Shown: positions 34,666 to 45,338 of the stretch, piece by piece
Layout of the letters: each line of letters opens with the position of its first letter
Position numbering within the stretch: position 1 is the first letter of the stretch
Notes under the pieces: generated by a model
Told to the model about the DNA's origin: nothing
Databases searched by the model: none
Seen by the model: the letters and a program-made list of their open reading frames with translations, nothing else
Source of the DNA: Rheum nobile
Taxonomy: Eukaryota; Streptophyta; Magnoliopsida; Caryophyllales; Polygonaceae
DNA: 64,000 nucleotides
Reading direction: 5' to 3'
Assembly (NCBI GenBank): GCA_027886185.1
Contig: WOAB01000211.1
Span: forward strand, 3,820,001 to 3,884,000
Position numbers and translations under genes: made by a program

Positions 34666-37481
34666 TGTAACACCCCCAAATCTTAACCCATTTGGAAAGG
34701 TATTACCGCCAGTGACCTCAGTGTTCCTTACCGAGATCACCCAAGGCTTTACCGTTTAAATACAATTATGAGATACAAAGGATACAAAAGCATAATTTTA
34801 TTCATATTAAAACAGGGGTTCCGGAATTACATCCCAATCCCGAATAGGATAAACACAGAGTTTAAACAAAGTACATCGGAAGTCTTTTAAATATATTACA
34901 AACAAGGATCTTGACCACAATGGTCATCTCCCAAGGATCTCAACCTGATTGAAAGAAATTATTAAAAACATCGAAAAACCATCGTTGACTCCATAGTCTT
35001 TCTAGTCTTCTCATCTACACTCTATCTGATGTGCCGAATCGAACGGATGACACCAGCCCACATGCAGAGAACAATTTCCGTGGGTTAGTCTAATGAAAGA
35101 CTATGCAAGGGTATAAAGCAGAAGGTTCGAAGTAGTTGTATTAGGTTAGACTCATCGTTTCTCGAATAATAACGGATAACGATAATCAACCTTCATACTT
35201 CTACTGAAAACAACAAGAGGTATGCACAAGAGAAGATTCTGGAAGACTGAATCTTCACAGAAATCGACTCGAAAGAAGACTCCAAAGGAATTGAGTCTTA
35301 AGGAAATATGACAAATCTGGAACGTTTAAAGGATCACACACAAGATTTAAAAACTGACTAGATATTTCGGTTCACGACCAACCTCACCGCATACAGCGAA
35401 TCCAGATTGGAAAGAGAACGTACTCTGATCAAAGTCAAGACGAGCTTTCCTAGCTGCACTATTTACTTAGCTGCACTACTCGCCAAAGGTATATTAATCT
35501 TGTGCACTCGGGCACTTTATCTTATTTAATTATAAAACACACGCCACTGAAATACATTAATATTATTAAGAGCGGCTACAACGCTTTAAATCTCAGGGTG
35601 ACCATTATGTCGACCCAAACTAAAACAACACACAAACACACACACACGAGGCTTAATATTATTCCGAGAATAACGGAAGTTATTATTACACAGGGTGACC
35701 TTACGTTCACCCAGATTACACTGCCACAGTGCTTACACTTTAATTTACAGGGTGACAGTTACGTCCACCCCAATTGCACTAGCTAGGTGCTTAATACACA
35801 GGGTGACAATTATGTTCACCCAATTGCGCTAGCAAGGCGCTTAAACACTTCAGATCCTTAAAGGTGGATAGGAAGCATAGGTCATGACCCTTAAATTATT
35901 ATTCGGAATTATTCCGAGGAATATTACGTTATAAAGAAATGACTAATCCTTACTTGGATTAGCGTTCCTACGAACATTAAGTTATAAAGAAACGACTAAT
36001 CCTTACCTGGATTAGCGTTATTACGAACACTCGTGCTAACTAAACAGTCTAACACAGCAATTATTCACATTAAATCCATCCAGGCAAACGACTTAAACAT
36101 AGAGATAATAGAAACGGCTAATCCTTACTTGGATTAGCTTTCCTATTAATCCACATGTTATTCTAGCATTAAGATTAATTTCACAACAATACCATCACGG
36201 TAATTATCACATATAAATGCGTTGTTCTAACAGATATACAACCTATTATAATATCATTATTACAGTTCTCCAAAACAGTTTATAAAACCATTTCCAGACA
36301 AACACAATAATCATTCCAAATTAATTACTCAGATAACTAACTGATAATTAATGTAAATATGGAACGATGAGCAAGAGCGAACCGCCACTTGCCTTAATCC
36401 GCAGATCTGGAACAAAGCTAGAGACAACGGGTTTCCGGGCTCGACACAGGACAGCTCCGACAGCACAGACTCCTTCGGGTCGACCCATAAAGAAACCCTG
36501 AGTTAGATCCGACATAAACTAGTACAAATTTAAGGACAAACGAAAGAAATCGAGAGGAACGACGCTCGAAAGACGACCACCCAGGGCCGAGGCCAAAAGA
36601 GGCCACAACCCTCTGGTGGCGGTCACCGCTGCTCTTGGCAGCGGGCGCCGCTGTTCATCACGGCGGTCGCCGCCATCAACACGGCGGGCGCCGCGATGAA
36701 CCCAGAAAACAGCACGGCGAGAACAAAACTCACCAACGACGATCGGATTGGCCTCCTTTAGCCTTGCTTTGGATTCTAGGCGTTTGAGGGCCTCCAAGGC
36801 TTCACAATGGCACTGGAAACAACACCAAACAACACCCCGGCGATCGTTTCGACAATTCCGGTGAGGCACCCAAATCCGGCGAGAAGAATTTTGAGGATTG
36901 AGCTTCTAATTTCTGCTCCAATCCGATCCCCAAGTGCTCCAATTTATAGCCAAAGATCAGGGAACACAATGATGGCTATAGGGGAGGCGTGGAGAGGCTA
37001 ATTCGGCATCATCAGACGCTCGCCGGCGACCACAGGCCTACACCCCCAGCTAGCTCACGGCGGGCGCCGCGCCTCCACAGGTCGCCGCTTTAAAAATACA
37101 ACGGCGGCGGGCTAGTGGCGGCGGTCGCCGCACTGTACAGCGGTCGCCGTTTCCTAGCCCTGGTGCCCAGCTAGTAGACGAGGGGACGGCTGCCTCGAGC
37201 CACGAATGGCGGTCGCCGCCGTACTTACGGCGGGCGCCGCCAGGTCACCCTCCTCCGATTGGCTTTTGGATGACGTTGGCTTAACCAGGGATAAAAATAA
37301 TCATACACGAACGAGTATTAACTCCCAAAATACGTCGACTGTATATTATTTCACTTAGAAAAATATTACAGATATTGAGCACATTACAGAATGTCTCAAA
37401 CTCTCTGAATTAAATCTGACATACAAAACGGGTGTTCGGGAAAATTTCCAAAATAACCTTATAGATATACGGGGTATCACA
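34666..37481 (-). repeat. Array LTR5
   Basis: 2816 bp. Shares the one-base deletion with LTR4. The CA microsatellite is two bases shorter (near 35640) and ATTCGGCATCATC near 37000 is unique. Confidence 0.95.
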
Positions 37482-37502
37482 TCACCTCCCCCTTAAAAGA
37501 AG
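37482..37502 (-). promoter_or_regulatory. Polypurine tract, unit 5
   Basis: AAGGGGGAGGTGA on the minus strand beside LTR5. Confidence 0.8.
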
Positions 37503-38313
37503 TTTCGATTCCGAAACTTGCATTAAGCCAATGAGGATCCTGCCTTAATACTAATCTGGATCCAATATCCTTAACCACTCCATCCTTGAAATGGATCACA
37601 AGAGATTTTACTCTTACTTCCTTAGGATATCATTCTGAAAATGATTCGCTCGTCTCAATGCTTATAACACAACTCACTTATGAGAGATAGCTCTTAATCT
37701 CTATGATCATAACTCCACAAGTTCATCCTTTATATCTTAAGAAATCTCGGAAGAACTCAGCGTATGGGATACTGCTTACCACTTTTCTCCTTAGATGTAA
37801 ATAGACAATTCTCTTTACTGAATCTTTAATACATCTGGATCATTAACATATCCCGGTCTTCAACTGAAACCTTTCTTCTTAAAACAACAACTCTTACAAC
37901 TTATTCTTCCTCAAAGAGTTGCACCCAGCCTTATAGATGACATACTCTATGTATGAAGAAAGAATCTTAGGAATGGATTTAGATTTAAACAGCAGTAGAG
38001 TCGACCCTGTGATTAATCATATAGGGGACGAATATCTAAGTTGCCCACACTACTCTACCACCATAAGTCTGACAGTTTTTATCCTTACTTGGCATAAGCT
38101 GTTCTCGACACTTACGAGGTTTCGTATGAACAACTAATTCGTAACGATAACGCATTCTGAAATTTCCAAAACAAGGAAACACTTCATTATCATTCAAACC
38201 TTACATTACTGACAAAAGTTGAACAACCAGATCATGATACCATGGAGATTATCGACACACGTCGCTACTCCTTAATCTTAAACATAGACTTAACACAAAT
38301 ACAACTTAATGGA

Positions 38314-39632
38314 TCAGGGTTCTTCTTCGCTGACTTGGCTCATTACAAAGAGTCTTTGCCCTTGGCCTGAAGACCCCATAGGCGCTTTGCCTTTATTACG
38401 AGCCATAGACTGCTCAGGAGCAGATACCTCTGGCCTTGGGTTCTGTCCACCGCCAACATTTGACGCCTGATAAGACTGCATTGGTCCCCGACCCTTCAGT
38501 CTGCAGTATGCTTTTATGTGGCCTTCTCTCCCACAATTATGACATACTCTCTTGTCCTTTTGGCAATTAAATTTTTTATGCCCAACTTCACCACAGTTGT
38601 GGTACTGAATTACTCCGTTGCTCCAACTTGAGCCTCTGGAAGAGTCAGACTGAGTTGTCTCGGTCTTAGCACACCAGACTTCTCAAACTTGGTAGGTGAT
38701 GCCGGTCGTTTGAACGAACCAACCTGGCGATCCTGTTGCCCATCCTTTCCCTTAACTTGCTTCTCCCGTTTATGGGCGGATTCTTCCAGTGTGACTTCTG
38801 TCTTGTAGGCTGCATCCACATATTGTTCTAACGTAGAACATCCGTGATGCAACATTAGAGGATTGATTTCTGGATTCATCCATCCATGGAAGTACCAGAT
38901 CTTTTGTTCTTCGCTTGACACCTCAGGTCCAGCGTATTGCAATAAGTGATTGAACTTAGCTGCGAGCTCAGTCACCTTTAACCCATCAGTCTTTGGGTAT
39001 AGAAATTCCTTATGCTTCTCATCCCTCATAGCACGGGAAAAGAAACGGCCAGTCATCTTTGTTTTAAACATGCTCCAATTCAGCTCGAGTTGATCTGCCA
39101 GACCGGTGCTCTCCCACCATTCGCTAGCCACATCCTTGACTTGAAGGGAGGCGATGTGCACTTTCTCAGCCTCAGTGCAATTAATGTTCCGGAGCAACCG
39201 TTCCATATGCGAGAACCAATATGTCACCCTGACTGGTTCTCCAGTACCGTCGTAGCTGTCAGGCCTCATTGAACTCATGGCTTTTAACGCTTGATCGTAA
39301 GTTCCTATGTTCCTGACAACATTGATCTGAGGTACTTGCTCCGCTGACTCCTCAACTTCGGGAATAGCCTGAGGAACTGGACCACCTTGTGCTTGTGGTA
39401 CGACTGCTCGCATAACATCTGCGATTGCTTGCATGACAATTCCTCGAATTGCCTCAACTGATGCAGCATCAAACATCATCGGTGCGTTGGGCTGATCTTG
39501 GTCATTGCCTCCTGGATTATTGTTGAAGATAGACTCACGCTCTCCTGTTGGGTCTGCAACATTCCTCGCATTTGGTATGGGGTTATTACTCGGCTCAGCA
39601 CCAGCACGGATAACGTTCCTTGTGTTCACCAT
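38314..39632 (-). pseudogene. Gag of array unit 5 (single frameshift)
   Basis: The least damaged gag. The frame is open from the ATG at 39632 through the core and basic linker until a one-base loss near 38671 (CACACC for CACGACC on the plus strand), shared with unit 4. Translation then runs out of frame to 38610, so both knuckles are lost. The knuckle 1 cysteine codon is still present in the original frame, as in unit 1. This unit lies next to LTR6, the LTR that would promote the first transcript of the array. Confidence 0.92.
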
Positions 39633-40070
39633 CTGTTTACCGATCAAATTCCAAGGATTTTATCACATTAATATCATTCTGATATACTTATTGTAATAAA
39701 ATCAACTTAGAATAGATCAACTTGGTAATTTCTATTGATGAACTCAAACCGAGTTACTAGGTTCTACAACCTTAACTCAAAGCGAGGGAATTGGGAATTC
39801 AAACCTTATTGGGTATGGCGAAACCACATTGGCTTCTCCCGGGTTCCTCTGAAGAGAACAGAATGCACCCACATCTTACGGGGCAACGGGGAAGGAATTA
39901 GTCTTTCTAGATATAGAAGCAAGCTTACTATATCAGACTGTATAGAAGACATGACTATGAACGGTGTTTTCAAATTCTTTTCACTTTGAAAATTCAGAGT
40001 CCTTTGAAAACACTTTTTAATTAAAACGAGTAAATGGTTTTCAAATACCCAACCCGTTTTAAAAACTTTC
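39633..40070 (-). other. Leader, unit 5
   Basis: Homologous leader, no coding signal. It would be the first leader downstream of the outermost promoter. Confidence 0.5.
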
Positions 40071-40082
40071 GCTCTGATACCA
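40071..40082 (-). promoter_or_regulatory. Primer binding site, unit 5
   Basis: TGGTATCAGAGC on the minus strand; four bases separate it from LTR6. Confidence 0.92.
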
Positions 40083-40086
40083 CAAT

Positions 40087-42906
40087 TGTAACACCCCCAA
40101 ATCTTAACCCATTTGGAAAGGTATTACTGCCAGTGACCTCAGTGTTCCTTACCGAGATCACCCAAGGCTTTATCGTTTAAATACAATTATGAGATACAAA
40201 GGATACAAAAGCATAATTTTATTCATATTAAAATAGGGGTTCCGGGATTACATCCCAATCCCGAATAGGATAAACACAGAGTTTAAACAAAGTACAGCGG
40301 AAGTCTTTTAAATATATTACAAACAAGGATCTTGACCACAATGGTCATCTCCCAAGGATCTCAACCTGATTAAAAGAAATTATTAAAAACATCAAAAAAC
40401 CATCGTTGACTCCATAGTCCTTCTAGTCTTCTCATCTACACTCTATCTGATGTGCCGAATCGAACGGATAACACCAGCCCACATGCAGAGAACAATTTCC
40501 GTGGGTTAGTCTAATGAAAGACTATGCAAGGGTATAAAGCAGAAGGTTCGAAGTAGTTGTATTAGGTTAGACTCATCGTTTCTCGAATAATAACGGATAA
40601 CGATAATCAACCTTCATACTTCTACTGAAAACAACAAGAGGTATGCACAAGAGAAGATTCTGGAAGACTGAATCTTCACAGAAATCGACTCGAAAGATGA
40701 CTCCAAAGGAATTGAGTCTTAAGGAAATATGACAAATCTGGAACGTTTAAAGGATCACACACAAGATTTAAAAACTGACTAGATATTTCGATTCACGACC
40801 AACCTCACCGTGTACAGCGAATCCAGATTGGAAAGAGAACGTACTCTGATCAAAGTCAAGACGAGCTTTCCTAGCTGCACTATTTACTTAGCTGCACTAC
40901 TCGCCAAAGGTATATTAATCTTGTGCACTCGGGCACTTTATCTTATTTAATTATAAAACACACGCCACTGAAATACATTAATATTATTAAGAGCGGCTAC
41001 AACGCTTTAAATCTCAGGGTGACCATTATGTCGACCCAAACTAAAACAACACACAAACACACACACACACGAGGCTTAATATTATTCTGAGAATAACGGA
41101 AGTTATTATTACACAGGGTGACCTTACGTTCACCCAGATTACACTGCCACGGTGCTTACACTTTAATTTACAGGGTGACAGTTACGTCCACCCCAATTGC
41201 ACTAGCTAGGTGCTTAATACACAGGGTGACAATTATGTTCACCCAATTGCGCTAGCAAGGCGCTTAAACACTTCAGATCCTTAAAGGTGGATAGGAAGCA
41301 TAGGTCATGACTCTTAAATTATTATTCGGAATTATTCCGAGGAATATTACGTTATAAAGAAACGACTAATCCTTACTTGGATTAGCGTTCCTACGAACAT
41401 TAAGTTATAAAGAAACGACTAATCCTTACCTGGATTAGCGTTCCTACGAACACTCGTGCTAACTAAACAGTCTAACACAGCAATTATTCACATTAAATCC
41501 ATCCAGGCAAACGACTTAAACATAGAGATAATAGAAACGGCTAATCCTTACTTGGATTAGCTTTCCTATTAATCCACATGCTATTCTAGCATTAAGATTA
41601 ATTTCACAACAATACCATCACGGTAATTATCACATATAATTGCGTTGTTCTAACAGATATACAACCTATTATAATATCATTATTACAGTTCTCCAAAACA
41701 GTTTATAAAACCATTTCCAGACAAACACAATAATCATTCCAAATTAATTACTCAGATAACTAACTGATAATTAATGTAAATATGGAACGATGAGCAAGAG
41801 CGAACCGCCACTTGCCTTAATCCGCAGATCTGGAACAAAGCTAGAGACATCGGGTTTCCTGGCTCGACACAGGGACAGCTCCGACAGCACAGATTCCTTC
41901 GGGTCAACCCATAAAGAAACCCTGAGTTAGATCCGACATAAACTAGTACGGATTTAAGGACAAACGAAAGAAATCGAGAGGAACGACGCTCGAAAGATGA
42001 CCACCCAGGGCCGAGGCCAAAAGAGGCCACAACCCTCTGGTGGCGGTCGCCGCTACTCTTGGTAGCGGGCGCCGCTGTTCATCACGGCGGTCGCCGCCAT
42101 CAACACGGCAGGCGCCGCGATGAACCCAGAAAACAGCACGGCGAGAACAAAACTCACCAACGATGATCGGATTGGCCTCCTTTAGCCTTGCTTTGGATTC
42201 TAGGCGTCTGAGGGCCTCCAAGGCTTCACAATGGCACTGGAAACAACACCAAACAACACCCCGGCGATCACTTCGACAATTCCGACGAGGCACCCAAACT
42301 CCGGCGAGAAGAATTTTGAGGATTGAGCTTCTGATTTGTGCTCCAATACGATCCCCAAGTGCTCCAATTTATAGCCAAAGATCAGGGAACACAATGATGG
42401 CTATAGGGGAGACGTGGAGAGGCTAATTCGGCGTCGTCAGACGCTCGCCGGCGACCACAGGCCTACGCCCCCAGCTAGCTCACGGCGGGCGCCGCGCCTC
42501 CACAGGTCGCCGCTTTGCAAATACAACGGCGGCGGGCTAATGGCGACGGTCACCGCACTGTACGGCGGTCGCCGTTTCCTAGCCCTGGTGCCCAGCTAGA
42601 AGACGAGGGGACGGCTGCCTCGAGCCACGAGCGACGGTCGCCGCCGTACTTACGACGGGCGCCGCCAGGTCACCCTCCTCCGATTGGCTTTTGGATGACG
42701 TTGGCTTAACCCGGGATAAAAATAATCGTACACGAACGAGTATTAACTCCCAAAATACGTCGATTGTATATTATTTCACTTAGAAAAATATTACAGATAT
42801 TGAGCACATTATAGAATGTCTCAAACTCTCTGAATTAAATCTGACGTACAAAACGGGTGTTCGGGAAAATTCCAAAAATAACCTTACAAAAATACGGGGT
42901 ATCACA
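40087..42906 (-). repeat. Array LTR6 (upstream-most)
   Basis: 2820 bp, ending GGGGTATCACA. With LTR1 it should represent the original terminal pair if the array grew by internal recombination. It carries private changes such as CATCGGGTTTCCTGGC near 41850 and altered GC motifs near 42545 and 42630. Confidence 0.95.
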
Positions 42907-43610
42907 GTTATGACCGTTGAAATTATCTTGTAAATACAATCACACAAACTTATTGGTCAATATTCAGTCATTTTGGAGGGGTTGTTTACTTTTGGGATTA
43001 ATGATATGAATGTGTGATTGAGTCTGTTTGGATCGCAATCGGAATGCATTTTAATGCATTAAATTCAATTCTGAATGGGGATCCAAATGCACCCAAACAC
43101 CCTCAGGCAACTCCCGTGCATTTAGAAAACTAAGGACACGATTATTTACCTCACTCCCAGAAATATGCCAATTACTTTTATAGAAAAACCCTGACATACC
43201 ATCGGGACCTGGGAATTTCGTAGGGCTCATATGATGAATAACATTAAAAACCTTATCTCTTGTGAACAGTGCTATGAGCACATCATTTTCATATTTTGTT
43301 AGTTTGTGTTGGATTCCATTTAGTGCCTCCTCCTTGATAAGATGTCGATCTTATTTGAAGATATTCTTAACGTGTGAACATGCTACCCGTGACAAATCTT
43401 ATTGTTTCCTCCACATTCCGCCATGAATATCAGAAAGTATCCTCATTTTGTTTTTCATCTTCTACAGATGCTTTCAAATGGAAGAAAGAATATTTGTGTC
43501 CCCCATCGAAGTTTGTTTGCCTTTGATCTTTGATATCGCATTAGTTCTTCCTTGTGCATAAGAGCTCTTTCTATACTCTCAAGCTCCATTATCTTGTTTC
43601 CCCTTACAAT
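42907..43610 (-). pseudogene. LINE reverse transcriptase, upstream part
   Basis: 42907-42911 is the right GTTAT target duplication. The minus strand then reads plant LINE reverse transcriptase. The frame 43281-43051 has P-T-K-F-P-G-P-D-G-M and F-F-Y-K-S-N-W, matching the P-T-K-A-P-G-P-D-G motif at the start of the RT domain. A segment like Y-R-P-I-S-L-C (with a stop) lies nearer the array, and W-G-T-Q-I-F-F-like linker sequence lies toward 43500. Continuous with 12263-13082 once the array is removed and with 44522-44840 once the Cassandra element is removed. Confidence 0.85.
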
Positions 43611-43615
43611 CCTAT
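43611..43615. repeat. Target site duplication CCTAT, left of Cassandra
   Basis: CCTAT precedes TGTAACACCCC; the identical CCTAT is at 44517-44521 after the element. Confidence 0.93.
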
Positions 43616-43733
43616 TGTAACACCCCATATTTGTAATCCTTTATAAGGATTAGAGTGCTACTCATCTTAACAAGAGCTCTTCCTTTTCAGGGTTCAAGTG
43701 AGAAAAACTAACTCTAAAGTTAAGGGCGCTAGG

Positions 43734-44103
43734 TAGACGTGAGCAAACACGGGGTGGCCCGCCCGCCTAAAAATACGAACTCAGATAAGGATTAAAGCCC
43801 TAACGAGCCATTTGGCCCGGCCCGTACGGGTAAACGGGCCGGGTACGGTTACATGTTTAGCCCTTAACAGGCCGTTCAGCCCGACCCGACCCGACCCACA
43901 TATTATTTTAAATATATAAAAAATATAATAAAAAAACCCTAACCTAAGATTACTTACCCTTCTTGGGAATTACTAACCGGGCCGGCCAGGATTTCTGGGC
44001 AGGTCCAGTTAAGGGTTCTAGCCCGAATAACGGGCCCGGACCCGGCCCGCTTTAATGGGCTGAAAAAATGGATCCGGCCCGGACCCGTGTTTGATTAGGT
44101 CTA
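43734..44103. mobile_element. hAT-like MITE inside Cassandra LTR1
   Basis: 370 bp with 20-bp imperfect terminal inverted repeats fitting TAGACNTNANCAAACACGGG, flanked by an 8-bp target duplication, GCGCTAGG (43726-43733) and GTGCTAGG (44104-44111), one mismatch. The 8-bp duplication and the TAG start fit the hAT superfamily. The interior is rich in GGCCCGG/CCGGGCC runs. No coding. Confidence 0.85.
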
Positions 44104-44197
44104 GTGCTAGGGTGGGAGTAGTACCAGGATGGGTGACCTCTTAGAAAGTTCCCAGGTTGGCATGGGCTAGCGCTTCAAGGGCCTTGAGCCTTACAAA

Positions 44198-44209
44198 TGG
44201 TATTACAAC
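44198..44209 (+). promoter_or_regulatory. Cassandra primer binding site (degenerate)
   Basis: TGGTATTACAAC, two bases after LTR1; the first six bases match the initiator tRNA-Met primer site. Confidence 0.6.
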
Positions 44210-44405
44210 CAACTCTGGGTTACGAGTAGACTTGGCCTTGAAGGCGGTCGCTCGATCTAGAGGGCAGTCTTTGGCCTTTGACGAGGTCGTCAAGGGCTTA
44301 AGTGTGGGTGATTATAACACCCCATATTTGTAATCCTTTATAAGGATTAGAGTGCTACTCATCTCAACAAAAGCTCTTCCTTTTTTCGGTGTTCAAGTGT
44401 AGACA

Positions 44406-44465
44406 AAGAACTTTGAAGTTAAGCGTGCTAGGGTAGGAGTAGTATCAGGATGGGTGATCTCTTGG
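44406..44465 (+). promoter_or_regulatory. 5S-rRNA-like internal promoter in Cassandra LTR2
   Basis: Matches the 3' half of plant 5S rRNA, including GAAGTTAAGCGTGCTAGGG (box A region) and CAGGATGGGTGATCTC (box C region). This would be an RNA polymerase III promoter. Not a 5S gene: the 5' part of 5S rRNA is absent and the segment lies inside an LTR. Confidence 0.85.
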
Positions 44466-44521
44466 GAAGTTCCCAGGTTGGCATGGGCTAGCGCTTCTAT
44501 GGCCTCGAGCCTTACACCTAT

Positions 44522-44840
44522 TCATGTCCAATTCCTTTAATATTTCCCTTATGCGAGTTGTCTTCTGATGTTTCCAAATACACCCTTATCCCATTTTCTC
44601 ACCTTCTCCCTTATCTTCTTGAATTTCTCCATCACATTTAAATTTCCTCTATTCCTTCTTTGTTATTCCACACTTTTGTAACAATATTATCACATCCATC
44701 TTCCCACCCACATTGCCTCAAATTTGAATATTTTTCCCTCTTATCTCAAAAATCATCACTACCCTTTCATTCCATAGAAATAAAATGGTGATGTAATCCC
44801 GGTCTTCCCAAGCTCTTGATCAATGAATTTGGGAATTTTT
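44522..44840 (-). pseudogene. LINE ORF2, linker between endonuclease and RT
   Basis: The minus strand near 44725 reads F-K-F-E-A-M-W, the well-conserved F-R-F-E-A-M-W motif of plant LINE ORF2 between endonuclease and RT. Frames are broken. The LINE stops around 44840, where plus-strand gypsy pol begins, so its endonuclease and 5' end are missing. Confidence 0.75.
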
Positions 44841-45259
44841 CGATCCACTGTGCATCTAAGGGTGAGTTTAAGATATTTTGTGGAGGAGGGTTACCTATTT
44901 ATGGCGGGAAAACTATGCATACCCAACTTCTCCATTAGGAGCCTACTCATCTAGGAAGCACACGAGGGTCGTGGACACTTTGGCGTAGCCAAAATCTTAG
45001 CAGCCCTTCAGGAGCACTTTTATTGGCTCCACATGACACGGCATGTCACCAGATTTTTTAGAAGTTATTATTTGCCACAATGCCAAGGCAAGATCGAGTC
45101 CCAATGGTTTGTACACCCCCTTGCCCATACCCTTATCACCCTGGGAGGACCTCTAAATGGATTTCATAACCGAGTTGCCAACTTCTAAGAAGGGGAGAAC
45201 CTCAATCTTTGTGGTAATAGACCGCTTTTCCAAGATGGCTCGCTTTATCCCTTGTAAGA
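44841..45259 (+). pseudogene. Gypsy pol copy G2, integrase N-terminal part
   Basis: Aligns with G1 at about 3345-3760. It has the short linker before integrase, an H-x-G-H-F-G-V segment, a damaged zinc finger and the start of the catalytic core, with M-D-F-I-T-E-L-P supplying the first aspartate and [11 protein letters not shown] following. Several frame changes. The gene is interrupted at 45259 by a Cassandra LTR and resumes at 51659. Confidence 0.85.
45255..45259. repeat. Target site duplication of solo Cassandra LTR
   Basis: TAAGA here and TAAAA at 51659-51663, one mismatch, bounding the split solo Cassandra LTR. Confidence 0.7.
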
Positions 45260-45338
45260 TGTAAGGCCCGCAGCCTTACAAGCGTCATCCCATGCCAACC
45301 CAGGGACTTCCCAGGAGGTCACTCATCCTGGGACTACT

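Larger units (their letters stand above)
13083..42906 (-). mobile_element. Tandem array of gag-only LTR retrotransposon, 6 LTRs and 5 internal domains
   Basis: A 29,824-bp block with period 5340-5425 bp, read right to left: LTR6-int5-LTR5-int4-LTR4-int3-LTR3-int2-LTR2-int1-LTR1. Adjacent units share one LTR. Each internal domain has a PBS next to its upstream LTR, a leader of about 450 bp, one gag of about 1320 bp, about 830 bp without coding signal, and a polypurine tract at the downstream LTR. No protease, RT, RNase H or integrase motif occurs in any unit; the gag ends at the place where the gag-protease junction lies in Tekay polyproteins. One GTTAT target duplication bounds the entire block, and the interrupted LINE reads on across it. 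The origin is therefore one insertion, amplified later by LTR-LTR unequal recombination, or inserted already multimeric. Confidence 0.97.
43616..44516 (+). mobile_element. Cassandra-type TRIM retrotransposon
   Basis: Terminal-repeat retrotransposon in miniature with no coding capacity. LTR1 (43616-44195, about 210 bp without its MITE) and LTR2 (44313-44516, 204 bp) flank a 117-bp internal domain. LTR2 has TATAACACCCC for the usual TGTAACACCCC. The internal domain begins with a degenerate PBS, TGGTATTACAAC, and ends with a purine-rich AAGTGTGGGTGA. Both LTRs hold a 5S-rRNA-like segment, the hallmark of Cassandra. It inserted into the LINE. Confidence 0.92.

Noticed and set aside
13083..42906. 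Array as a pure assembly artefact
   Set aside because: Units differ by private indels (68-bp loss in unit 2, 16-bp loss in LTR2, about 25-bp loss in unit 4), stops and substitutions, and the outer target duplication fits a real insertion. Long reads would still be the final test.
13083..42906. CRISPR-like or satellite array
   Set aside because: The 5.4-kb period is made of LTRs and gag interiors with PBS and PPT at each border.
44406..44465. 5S ribosomal RNA gene
   Set aside because: Only the promoter-containing 3' half is similar, and it lies in both LTRs of a TRIM element. This is the Cassandra hallmark, not an rDNA unit.
11560..45259. G0 and G2 as two halves of one gypsy element split by the LINE
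   Set aside because: They are in opposite orientations and represent different portions, so a simple insertion cannot explain them.
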